Notes under the pieces: generated by a model
What the model was told of the DNA's origin: nothing
The model's database searches: none
Seen by the model: the letters and a program-made list of their open reading frames with translations, nothing else
In this document: piece by piece, positions 51,324 through 58,210 of the stretch
How the letters are laid out: each line of letters begins with the position of its first letter
Numbering within the stretch: the first letter of the stretch is position 1
From: Caulobacter sp.
GTDB taxonomy: Bacteria > Pseudomonadota > Alphaproteobacteria > Caulobacterales > Caulobacteraceae
Direction: 5' to 3'
Length of the DNA stretch: 64,000 nucleotides
Assembly (NCBI RefSeq): GCF_017744445.1
Contig: NZ_JAGIBH010000008.1
Location: 1 to 64,000 of the forward strand
Program-made: the position numbers and the translations under genes

Positions 51324-54128
51324 ATGAACACGCCCCGCGTGCCGTCTCGCCATGCCCTTTTACTTGGAGCTTCGCTTCTAGGTCTGGGCCTGACCGCCAC
51401 CAACGCCGCCGCCCAACAGGCGCCCGCCGAGGATCCCAACAGCGTCGAAGCCGTGGTCGTCACGGGCTTCCGCGCCAGCCTGGCCAGCGCCATCACCGCC
51501 AAGCGCCGCGAGACCGGCGTGGTCGACGTGATCAAGGCCGAGGACATCGCCGCCTTCCCCGATCTGAACCTGGCCGAGTCCCTGCAGCGCATCCCCGGCG
51601 TGGCCATCACCCGCGTGGCCGGCGAAGGCCGCCAGATCTCGGTGCGGGGCCTGGGCCCCGAATACACCCGCGTGCGCATCAACGGCATGGAGGCCCTGGC
51701 CACCTCGGGCGGCAGCGACAGCGGCGGCGCGGCGGGAAACAACCGCGGCCGCGGCTTCGACTTCAACGTCTTCGCCTCGGAGCTGTTCAATGGCCTGACG
51801 GTGCGCAAGACCGCCTCGGCCGACGTCGAGGAAGGCTCGCTGGGGGCTACCGTCGACCTGGCCAGCAGCCGGCCGTTCGACTTCCGCAAGCCCACTTTGG
51901 TCCTGTCCGCCCAGATGGGCTACAACGACCTCTCCAAGAACTATGACCCGCGCTTCGCCGCCCTGGCCAGCAAGACCTGGGCGGACGGCAAGCTGGGCGC
52001 CCTGCTGTCGGTGGCCTATGGCGAGCGCGATATCGTCGAGGACAGCCACGGCACCACCCGCTGGGGCCCCGGCGGCGCCAACGGCGGCTTCAGCACGGCC
52101 TCGACCCTGCCCGGCTACACCGCCGTCCAGGTCAATTCCAACACCACCGCCACGGCGATCTTTCATCCGCGCAATCCCAGCTTCAACAGCTTCGAGCACG
52201 TCGAGAAGCGGCTGGGCGTCACCGCCTCCCTGCAAGCGCGTCCCACCGACCGCACGCTGATTTCGCTGAACGCCCTGTACGGCAAGCTGGACGGCGAGCG
52301 CGACGAGCGCCTGCTACAGGCGATCTCGTTCTCGCGCAGCGGTGCGACCGGCAAGCCCGCGACCATCATCCGCGACGGCGTCGTCAACGACAGCCACGAC
52401 CTAGTCTATGGCGTGTTCGACAACGTCGACATGCGCTCGCAGGCCTCGCACACGGAGTCGACGACCACATTCAAGCAATTCACCCTGGACTTCGAGCACC
52501 GGTTCAACGAGCGCTTCCAGGTCAAGGGCCTGGCCGGCCACGCTTCGTCGGTATTCGACAGCCCGATCGGCACGACCGTCACCTATGAGCGCCTGGACGT
52601 TGACGGCTACTCGTACGACTACCGCCAGAACGATCGCCTGCCGCTGGTCAAGCTGCCGTTCGATCCGGTCAGCCCGTCCAACTGGGCGACGGTCCCCGGC
52701 TTCTCGGCGCTGAACCTGGTCAAGACCCGCATCGAGAACACCTTCGACACCGCCAAGCTGGAAGGCGCGTTCGACCTCACGAGCGACATCACCCTGCGGG
52801 TCGGGGCCGACACCCGGAAGTTCAAGTTCAACTCGGCCGACCAGCGCCGCATCGCCGGCGAGACCGATATTCCGGTGCTCACCGCCCAGCAGATGACCGA
52901 TCTGTCGGAGGTGTTCAGCGGCTATGGCAAGGGCTTGGGCCTGCCCGACGGCAGCGTGACCTCCTGGCTCGTCCCCAATATCGACAAGTACGCCGCGGCG
53001 CTGAACATCTACAGCAACACCGGCCTCTTCAAGCTGGGCACCATCGAGCAGACCGAGGCGCGCAGCGCCACTGGCCGGGTCGAGGAGCAGAACACCGGCG
53101 CCTTCGTCGAGGCCGACTTCCGCACCAGCCTCTTCGGTCGTCCCCTGCGTGGTGACGCCGGCGTGCGCTATCTGAAGACCGAACAGAACTCGGAGGGCTA
53201 CGCGGCGGTCGGCTCCAAGATCGAGCTGGTCAATGCCGAGCGATCCTATGACAAGTACCTGCCGTCGCTGAACCTGACCCTGGAGGTGACCGACGACGTG
53301 CTGGTGCGCTTCGGCGCGGCCAAGACCATGGCCCGTCCGGGCCTGGGCAGCCTGCGTCCCGGCGGCGACATCAGCGTCCAGGGCGGCAACCGCAGCTACT
53401 CGACCGGCAATCCGGACCTCAAGCCGACCCAGTCCAAGAACCTGGACCTGTCGTTCGAATGGTACCCGGCGGAAGGCGCGATCTATGCCGTGGGCCTGTT
53501 CCAGAAGGACATCTCGACCTTCGTCCAGACGCTGCGCACCAGCCAGCCGTTCAACACGCTGGGCCTGCCGAACGACATCCTGAACGGCACCATCGCCCTG
53601 CCCACCGACGAGTTCGACGTCTCACGCCCGGTCAACACCAATGGCGGCAAGCTGAAGGGCCTGGAGATCAGCCTGCAGCAGCGCCTGACCTTCCTGCCCG
53701 GCTGGCTGTCGCACTTCGGGGTGATGGCCAACTACACTCACGTCACCTCGGACATCGAGTACCTGACCTCGGACGTTCCGGGCGCGGCGACGGTGACCTC
53801 GACCCTGGTGGGCCTGTCCAAGGACGCCGCCAACGGCACGCTGTACTACGAGACCGACAAGTTCAGCATCCGCGGATCGCTGGCCTACCGCTCGGGCTAC
53901 CTGACCCAGGTTCCGGGCCGCAACAGCAACTTCGTTGAAGGCACGAACAAGACCTTCAACGTCGACATGCAGGCCACCTACACGATCAACGAGCGCTTCC
54001 AGCTGTCGCTGGAGGGCATCAACCTGACCGACGAGGCCAACGACCGCTACGTCGACGTCTCGGATCGTCCCTGGGTCTACGGCCATACCGGCCGGCAGTT
54101 CTATCTGGGCCTTCGCTACAGCTTCTAG
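51324..54128 (+). CDS. TonB-dependent receptor, Xanthomonas/Caulobacter type
   Basis: A 934-aa outer-membrane receptor. The signal peptide (LLLGASLLGLGLTATNAAA) is followed by a TonB-box/plug start 'SVEAVVVTGFRASLASAITA', the plug motif 'LAESLQRIPGVAITRVAGEG' and 'ISVRGLGPEYTRVRINGMEA', and a large barrel ending 'YGHTGRQFYLGLRYSF' with terminal Phe. The TIGR01782 style is typical of receptors for oligosaccharides in Caulobacter and Xanthomonas. The start at 51324 has AAGGGAG upstream; upstream codons to 51129 are leader. The divergent pectinesterase-like gene and the downstream 605-aa secreted protein suggest uptake of pectin-derived oligosaccharides. A terminator follows its stop. Confidence 0.9.
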   Translation: MNTPRVPSRHALLLGASLLGLGLTATNAAAQQAPAEDPNSVEAVVVTGFRASLASAITAKRRETGVVDVIKAEDIAAFPDLNLAESLQRIPGVAITRVAGEGRQISVRGLGPEYTRVRINGMEALATSGGSDSGGAAGNNRGRGFDFNVFASELFNGLTVRKTASADVEEGSLGATVDLASSRPFDFRKPTLVLSAQMGYNDLSKNYDPRFAALASKTWADGKLGALLSVAYGERDIVEDSHGTTRWGPGGANGGFSTASTLPGYTAVQVNSNTTATAIFHPRNPSFNSFEHVEKRLGVTASLQARPTDRTLISLNALYGKLDGERDERLLQAISFSRSGATGKPATIIRDGVVNDSHDLVYGVFDNVDMRSQASHTESTTTFKQFTLDFEHRFNERFQVKGLAGHASSVFDSPIGTTVTYERLDVDGYSYDYRQNDRLPLVKLPFDPVSPSNWATVPGFSALNLVKTRIENTFDTAKLEGAFDLTSDITLRVGADTRKFKFNSADQRRIAGETDIPVLTAQQMTDLSEVFSGYGKGLGLPDGSVTSWLVPNIDKYAAALNIYSNTGLFKLGTIEQTEARSATGRVEEQNTGAFVEADFRTSLFGRPLRGDAGVRYLKTEQNSEGYAAVGSKIELVNAERSYDKYLPSLNLTLEVTDDVLVRFGAAKTMARPGLGSLRPGGDISVQGGNRSYSTGNPDLKPTQSKNLDLSFEWYPAEGAIYAVGLFQKDISTFVQTLRTSQPFNTLGLPNDILNGTIALPTDEFDVSRPVNTNGGKLKGLEISLQQRLTFLPGWLSHFGVMANYTHVTSDIEYLTSDVPGAATVTSTLVGLSKDAANGTLYYETDKFSIRGSLAYRSGYLTQVPGRNSNFVEGTNKTFNVDMQATYTINERFQLSLEGINLTDEANDRYVDVSDRPWVYGHTGRQFYLGLRYSF

Positions 54129-54142
54129 GTCCTGCTCCCCTC

Positions 54143-54173
54143 CGGGGCCGCCCAGCGCGGCCCCGATCCTTTT
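54143..54173 (+). terminator. Rho-independent terminator after the receptor gene
   Basis: A 9-bp stem, CGGGGCCGC (54143-54151) with GCGGCCCCG (54157-54165), 5-nt loop, then ATCCTTTT. It lies in the 75-base gap before the next gene on the same strand, so it should lower expression of that gene relative to the receptor. Confidence 0.75.
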
Positions 54174-54178
54174 CGCTT

Positions 54179-54188
54179 CCCCCCCCCC
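54179..54188 (+). repeat. C10 homopolymer upstream of the 605-aa gene
   Basis: A run of ten Cs ends 15 bases before the ATG at 54204, in the position where a ribosome site should be; only a weak GGA follows it. Length change by slippage would alter the translation initiation region. Confidence 0.85.
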
Positions 54189-54203
54189 GACGGATCCTCT
54201 CCC

Positions 54204-56021
54204 ATGTCCCCTCTCCGCCGCCTTCCTCTCGCCGCGCTCGCGCTTTCAGCGTTGCTGGCCTCGACCGCCGTGGCCCGCGCCGAACCGACGCTGGCCGTCG
54301 ACAAGCCGATGCCTGCCCCCGCCTGGGCCCTGGCCGAGCGCGCCCTGCTGCGGGCCAACGCCGAAGGCGTCGAGGCCTTCACCAAGAAGTTCGTGGATGG
54401 CCGTGGCTACCTGAAAGGTCCCGAGCACTGGGGCATCACCGATGGTCCCGATGACTCCGTCGAGCCGATCCGCAACTGGCCGCTGGCCTATGCGCTGGGC
54501 GGCCCGGACACGATCCTCAAGAGCTGGCAGACGGTCTGGGAAGGCCACCTGGACCAGTACTCCCGCGCCAAGGTGCCGGAAGTGGCTTCGGCCCGCGATG
54601 GCATCTACCAGCGTGAATTCACCCCGTCCTTCGACTGGGAGCACATCGGCGAAGGCCTGTCGGGCTTCTATTTCTACGGCCTGGCCCAGCCCGACGACCC
54701 GCTGTACGTCACCCGCCTGCGCCGGTTCGCGGGGTTCTATCTGAACGAGGATCCCGCCGCGCCGAACTATGATCCGCAGCGCAAGATCATCCGCAGTCTG
54801 TTCAACGGCAGCAAGGGCCCCAACCTGGGCGAGCCCTCGCCGATCGACTGGGACGGCCCGCCCGTGCCCGGCGGCAATCCCGAGCGCCAGAAGCGCTTCC
54901 TGACCTCGACCAACATCAAGGGCGACCACCCGCTGAACCTGGCCAGCACCAACCTGGCCATGACCGCCTACATGGCCACCGGCGACGCCAAGTACCGGAC
55001 CTGGCTGCTGACCTATGTCGACGCGTGGAAAGAGCGCACCAAGGCCAATGGCGGCAACATCCCCTCCAACATCGGCCTGGACGGCGCGATCGGCGGCGAG
55101 TGGGGCGGCAAGTGGTACGGCGGCGTGTTCGGCTGGAACTCGCCCGACAGCGGCGTGCGCAACTACGTGCTGCGCGGCCCGCCCGAGGCCTTCGGCAACG
55201 CCCTGCTGCTGACCGGCGACCAGGGCTATACCGCCGTCCTGCGCAAGCAGCTCGACAACCTGTACGCCCAGAAGAAGGTCGAGAACGGCAAGACGATGAT
55301 CCCCGTCTACTACGGCGACAAGGGCTGGTACGGCTACTACGACGTCGCCGGCCGCTCGCCGGGCCTGGGCAACCGCCGCAAGGTCGAGGCCGACATCTAT
55401 CTGTGGGACCTGAACCCCGCCGACCTGGCCCGCGCCAAGGCCAGCGAGACCAAGCCGGGTTGGCTGGACTACCTGCAGTCGGGCGACGAGGCCTATGCGG
55501 TCAGCGCTCTGCAGGCGGGGCTGGAAGAGGTCCGCGTCGCCGGCGAGCGCATCCGCAAGGACGACACCACCATGGGCTTCCCGCCGGACGATACCCGCTG
55601 GTCGGACTCCAATCCGGTGGCGACCGAAGCCCTGATCAACCTGACCATGGGCGCGGCCGATCCGGGCGGCTCGGGCCACGGCCCGCTGGCGCTGCACGCC
55701 CAGGTCCGCCATTTCGATCCCGAGGCGCGCCGTCCCGGCCTGCCGGACGACGTCGCCGCCCTGGTGCGCAAGATCACGCCCGAGACGGTGACCCTGACCC
55801 TGGTCAACACCAACCCGCTGAAGGCGCGGACAGTGACGGTGCAGATGGGCGCCTATGGCGAGAACGACGCCACCACCGTCAAGGCGGCGGGCGGCGCATC
55901 GATGACCGTCAACGCCTCATGGTTCAATGTCCGCCTGGCCCCCGGCGCGGGCGAGACCCTGACCATCGGCGTCAAGCGCTACGCCCATCAGCCCACTCTG
56001 GTCTTCCCCTGGAACCGTTGA
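54204..56021 (+). CDS. Secreted 605-aa protein of the glycan locus, probable alpha/alpha-barrel
   Basis: An exported protein (signal peptide MSPLRRLPLAALALSALLASTAVARA) that I cannot place in a named family. Repeated helical pairs rich in Trp and Tyr ('NWPLAYALGGPDTILKSWQ', 'WEHIGEGLSGFYFYGLA', 'ASTNLAMTAYMATGDAKYRT') suggest an (alpha/alpha)-toroid such as those of polysaccharide lyases and unsaturated glucuronyl hydrolases. Acidic residues in 'FDWEHIGEG' and 'GEWGGKWYGGVFGWN' are catalytic candidates. The last 90 residues are a beta domain ('TVTLTLVNTNPLKARTVTVQ'). It follows the TonB-dependent receptor after a terminator. A role in degrading or binding the same glycan is inferred from position only. 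Confidence 0.75.
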   Translation: MSPLRRLPLAALALSALLASTAVARAEPTLAVDKPMPAPAWALAERALLRANAEGVEAFTKKFVDGRGYLKGPEHWGITDGPDDSVEPIRNWPLAYALGGPDTILKSWQTVWEGHLDQYSRAKVPEVASARDGIYQREFTPSFDWEHIGEGLSGFYFYGLAQPDDPLYVTRLRRFAGFYLNEDPAAPNYDPQRKIIRSLFNGSKGPNLGEPSPIDWDGPPVPGGNPERQKRFLTSTNIKGDHPLNLASTNLAMTAYMATGDAKYRTWLLTYVDAWKERTKANGGNIPSNIGLDGAIGGEWGGKWYGGVFGWNSPDSGVRNYVLRGPPEAFGNALLLTGDQGYTAVLRKQLDNLYAQKKVENGKTMIPVYYGDKGWYGYYDVAGRSPGLGNRRKVEADIYLWDLNPADLARAKASETKPGWLDYLQSGDEAYAVSALQAGLEEVRVAGERIRKDDTTMGFPPDDTRWSDSNPVATEALINLTMGAADPGGSGHGPLALHAQVRHFDPEARRPGLPDDVAALVRKITPETVTLTLVNTNPLKARTVTVQMGAYGENDATTVKAAGGASMTVNASWFNVRLAPGAGETLTIGVKRYAHQPTLVFPWNR

Positions 56022-56069
56022 AACGCCCTTCTTGATTGCAACGCACAGAAAGCTCTCTAAGGTTGCTCC

Positions 56070-56450
56070 ATGCAAGCGCTTGACCCGGACGCCCCTGATC
56101 CTGTCGACATTCACGTCGGAAGGCAGCTGCGCATCCACCGTCTGGCGCTGGGTGTCTCGCAGCAGGACCTCGCGGAAGCCCTGAGTGTCAGCTTCCAGCA
56201 GATCCAGAAGTACGAGAGCGGCGCCAACCGGATCTCGGCCTCGAAGCTCTACAAGGCCGCGCGGGCCCTGAGGATTGCGCCCAGCGCGCTGTTCGAGGGG
56301 CTGGAAGTCGACGACAATCCCAGTGCGCTGGGCCAGTTCGCCGACTTCATCGCCGCGCCCAGCTCCAACCGCCTGGCGGCCGCGTTTCCGCAGCTGACAG
56401 CGGCCCAGCAACGCATCCTGGCCGACCTGGTCGAAACCCTGGTGTCGTAA
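56070..56450 (+). CDS. XRE-family transcriptional regulator
   Basis: A 126-aa regulator with an N-terminal helix-turn-helix of the Cro/CI type ('VGRQLRIHRLALGVSQQDLA', 'ALSVSFQQIQKYESGANRIS', about 17-75) and a short helical C-terminal part ('QLTAAQQRILADLVETLV'). Related proteins with this layout occur in many copies in Caulobacter-like genomes. AAGG precedes the ATG. It is 48 bases after the 605-aa gene on the same strand and may be transcribed from it, but could equally be independent. The target genes are unknown. Confidence 0.87.
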   Translation: MQALDPDAPDPVDIHVGRQLRIHRLALGVSQQDLAEALSVSFQQIQKYESGANRISASKLYKAARALRIAPSALFEGLEVDDNPSALGQFADFIAAPSSNRLAAAFPQLTAAQQRILADLVETLVS

Positions 56451-56489
56451 GACATACCCGGCGGTCGCCACCGACCGCCGGGGCTCAGC

Positions 56490-56861
56490 CTAAGCGGCGC
56501 GTTCCGAGGACGAGGCGACGATCCGCGGCGGGGCGATCTCGCCCGTCGGCGGGATCTCGGTGTCAGGCTTGTCGGTGCCCGTGCCATGCAGGGTGAGCGG
56601 ACGCACGCCGATCTGCGGCGCGGCGGCGGCCAGCGCGGCGTGGGCCGTCATCATGTGCGTGCGCGTCTGGCCCAGGGTCTCGATCGACCGGGCGACAGCG
56701 GTGACGCCCTCGTGTCCCAGCATGGCCGAGAAGTTGTGGTCCCGACGCAAGGTCGAGGTGTGGCTGATAAACAGGGCCGCCTTTTCCAGGGCCAGGTCGA
56801 CGGCGCGCTCGGCCTCGAACAGGGCGTCGGCGACGGATTGAGCGATGTCTCGTCTTTGCAT
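56490..56861 (-). CDS. Hypothetical cytosolic protein, 123 aa
   Basis: An unrecognised protein. The first 95 residues look like a helical bundle ('AQSVADALFEAERAVDLALE', 'EGVTAVARSIETLGQTRTHM', 'MTAHAALAAAAPQIGV'), followed by a Pro/Thr/Glu-rich tail with no clear fold ('TGTDKPDTEIPPTGEIAPPR'). The bundle recalls granule-associated or phasin-like small proteins, but no motif supports that. There is no signal peptide. A CCCGCC/GGCGGG hairpin (56873-56889) is just upstream in its leader. Same orientation as the LuxR-type gene upstream, from which it is 66 bases away. Confidence 0.65.
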   Translation of the reverse strand: MQRRDIAQSVADALFEAERAVDLALEKAALFISHTSTLRRDHNFSAMLGHEGVTAVARSIETLGQTRTHMMTAHAALAAAAPQIGVRPLTLHGTGTDKPDTEIPPTGEIAPPRIVASSSERAA

Positions 56862-56927
56862 GCGATCTCGATCCCGCCAGCAGGGCGGGCTCCTTTTGAG
56901 AGGATGGAGGATGAGGAAGCTTTGGCC

Positions 56928-57605
56928 CTAGCGGCGCGTGACCCAGGCGTCGAAGGCGTCGGACAAGTGGCCGACCTGGATCACCAGAGCCAGGACGACC
57001 AAGGCCAGTACCACCGACCCCAGCGCGGCCGCCAGGATCAGGATCAGCCGCTGGGCTTTGGATCGGGCCAGCGGCGGGACTTGCCCTCGTTCGGCGACTG
57101 ATCGCTCGCGGGCGTCAGAACGAAAGCGATGCAGATAATCTCGCGCATCAGATCGAGCGGAGACAGGTGGGGGCTCATGAGCCGGGTGATGGTCAGCAAA
57201 TGCTGCACCGCCTCCCGCTCCACCTTCGTAATCGCCAAGTCTTCGTAGATCGCTTCCAGATCGCTCCATGTGATCGCCGGAAAGGCCGGCACCGCTTCCA
57301 TAGGATCCAGCATGAAGTTCCCCTTTCGCCCCGTCATTGACGAGCGGCGAGAGGTCGAACGGTAGTGTGATCGGGCGCCCCTGGTACAAAATAGGTAGGC
57401 CGGTTTCGCGCAGATGGACGACCAGCGCCATCGCCGCCTGACGCCGCGACCCGAACGACAACTTGCTGACGGCGCTGGCGAAATGCTTGTCGACGGTGGC
57501 CTTGCGCAGGTCCAGGTCGAAGGCGATCTCCTTGGACGACTTCAGCTGCGCCGCGCCCAGCAGCACGTCGCGTTCACGGGGGGTCAGCTTGTCGAAACGG
57601 CTCAT
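56928..57605 (-). CDS. LuxR-type HTH protein with C-terminal membrane helix
   Basis: The single open frame of 225 codons starts with a LuxR/GerE helix-turn-helix ('FDKLTPRERDVLLGAAQLKS', 'ATVDKHFASAVSKLSFGSRR', 1-65) and ends with one membrane helix ('LILILAAALGSVVLALVVLA') plus a short tail. This layout, HTH, linker and C-terminal membrane helix, is known for a family of regulators in Caulobacter and sphingomonads. The middle (57313-57044) has poor codon use in this frame but excellent use in a shifted frame, so the gene may carry two compensating frameshifts or contain a second gene. The HTH and membrane parts are convincing; the exact product is not. Confidence 0.65.
   Translation of the reverse strand: MSRFDKLTPRERDVLLGAAQLKSSKEIAFDLDLRKATVDKHFASAVSKLSFGSRRQAAMALVVHLRETGLPILYQGRPITLPFDLSPLVNDGAKGELHAGSYGSGAGLSGDHMERSGSDLRRLGDYEGGAGGGAAFADHHPAHEPPPVSARSDARDYLHRFRSDARERSVAERGQVPPLARSKAQRLILILAAALGSVVLALVVLALVIQVGHLSDAFDAWVTRR
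57044..57313 (-). CDS. Overlapping frame within the LuxR-type gene (89 aa), real coding or displaced linker
   Basis: From the ATG at 57313, with AAAGGGGA 6 bases upstream, this frame reads MLDPMEAVPAFPAITWSDLE, 'AIYEDLAITKVEREAVQHLL', 'TITRLMSPHLSPLDLMREII'. It has a balanced composition and roughly 80% GC at third positions, against about half in the overlapping frame. It ends at 57044 just where the membrane helix of the other frame begins. It may be a separate small protein translated from the same mRNA, or the original linker of the LuxR-type protein reached by +1 and then -1 shifts. Confidence 0.55.
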   Translation of the reverse strand: MLDPMEAVPAFPAITWSDLEAIYEDLAITKVEREAVQHLLTITRLMSPHLSPLDLMREIICIAFVLTPASDQSPNEGKSRRWPDPKPSG

Positions 57606-57736
57606 CCTTCACCCACGCGACGCGGGCGAAACTAGCCCATGTGTGTCAGGCATTAGCTCACGACAGTCCTGAGTCCGGCAAGCCTGAGGCTTGACCGCGC
57701 CGGCGTATCAACCCTTCCCTGTCGCGCGGAGGCCTC

Positions 57737-58210
57737 ATGTCGCACTCGCCCATCCAGACCCTCGGATCGATCCTGACGCCGCTCGTCACGGTCCTGGTCG
57801 TGTGGCGCGGGGGCCGTCCGGAGCGGATCGCGGCCCTGGCCTCGCTGGCGGCCTTCCTGATCACGCCCTACGCCCAGAAGCTGGGCGGCGCCCATTGGCC
57901 GTTGCTGGGCGTCGCGCTGGTCGATGTCTCGTTCTGCGCCCTGCTGGTCTATCTGGCGCTGCGCTGGGACCGCGCCTGGCTGATCATGGCGGCGGGCGCG
58001 GAACTGGCCACCGTCATGGCGCACCTAGGGATGATCCTGGACCCGACCCTGATGGCTCGGGGCTACGTGATCACGCTGTGGATCTTCTACTTCATCTTCC
58101 TGGGCGCCCTGACCTACAGCCTGTTCGAGCGAAGGCCGCTCACCAGCGCCGGGTCAGGCCCAGGCGATATTCCCGGCCATAGAGCTCGTAACCCGGACCC
58201 GAACCCGTGA
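57737..58210 (+). CDS. Small integral membrane protein, 157 aa
   Basis: A four-helix membrane protein of unknown function. Hydrophobic segments lie at about residues 8-25, 33-48, 55-75 and 80-100, with a further one at about 110-130 ('VITLWIFYFIFLGALTYSLF'). Polar loops are short. GGAGG is 4 bases before the ATG. The C-terminal 25 residues (after 'SLFERRPL') overlap the converging TonB-dependent receptor gene by 71 bases and look like read-through into it, so the gene may originally have ended earlier. It is divergent from the LuxR-type gene and shares its promoter region. Confidence 0.7.
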   Translation: MSHSPIQTLGSILTPLVTVLVVWRGGRPERIAALASLAAFLITPYAQKLGGAHWPLLGVALVDVSFCALLVYLALRWDRAWLIMAAGAELATVMAHLGMILDPTLMARGYVITLWIFYFIFLGALTYSLFERRPLTSAGSGPGDIPGHRARNPDPNP

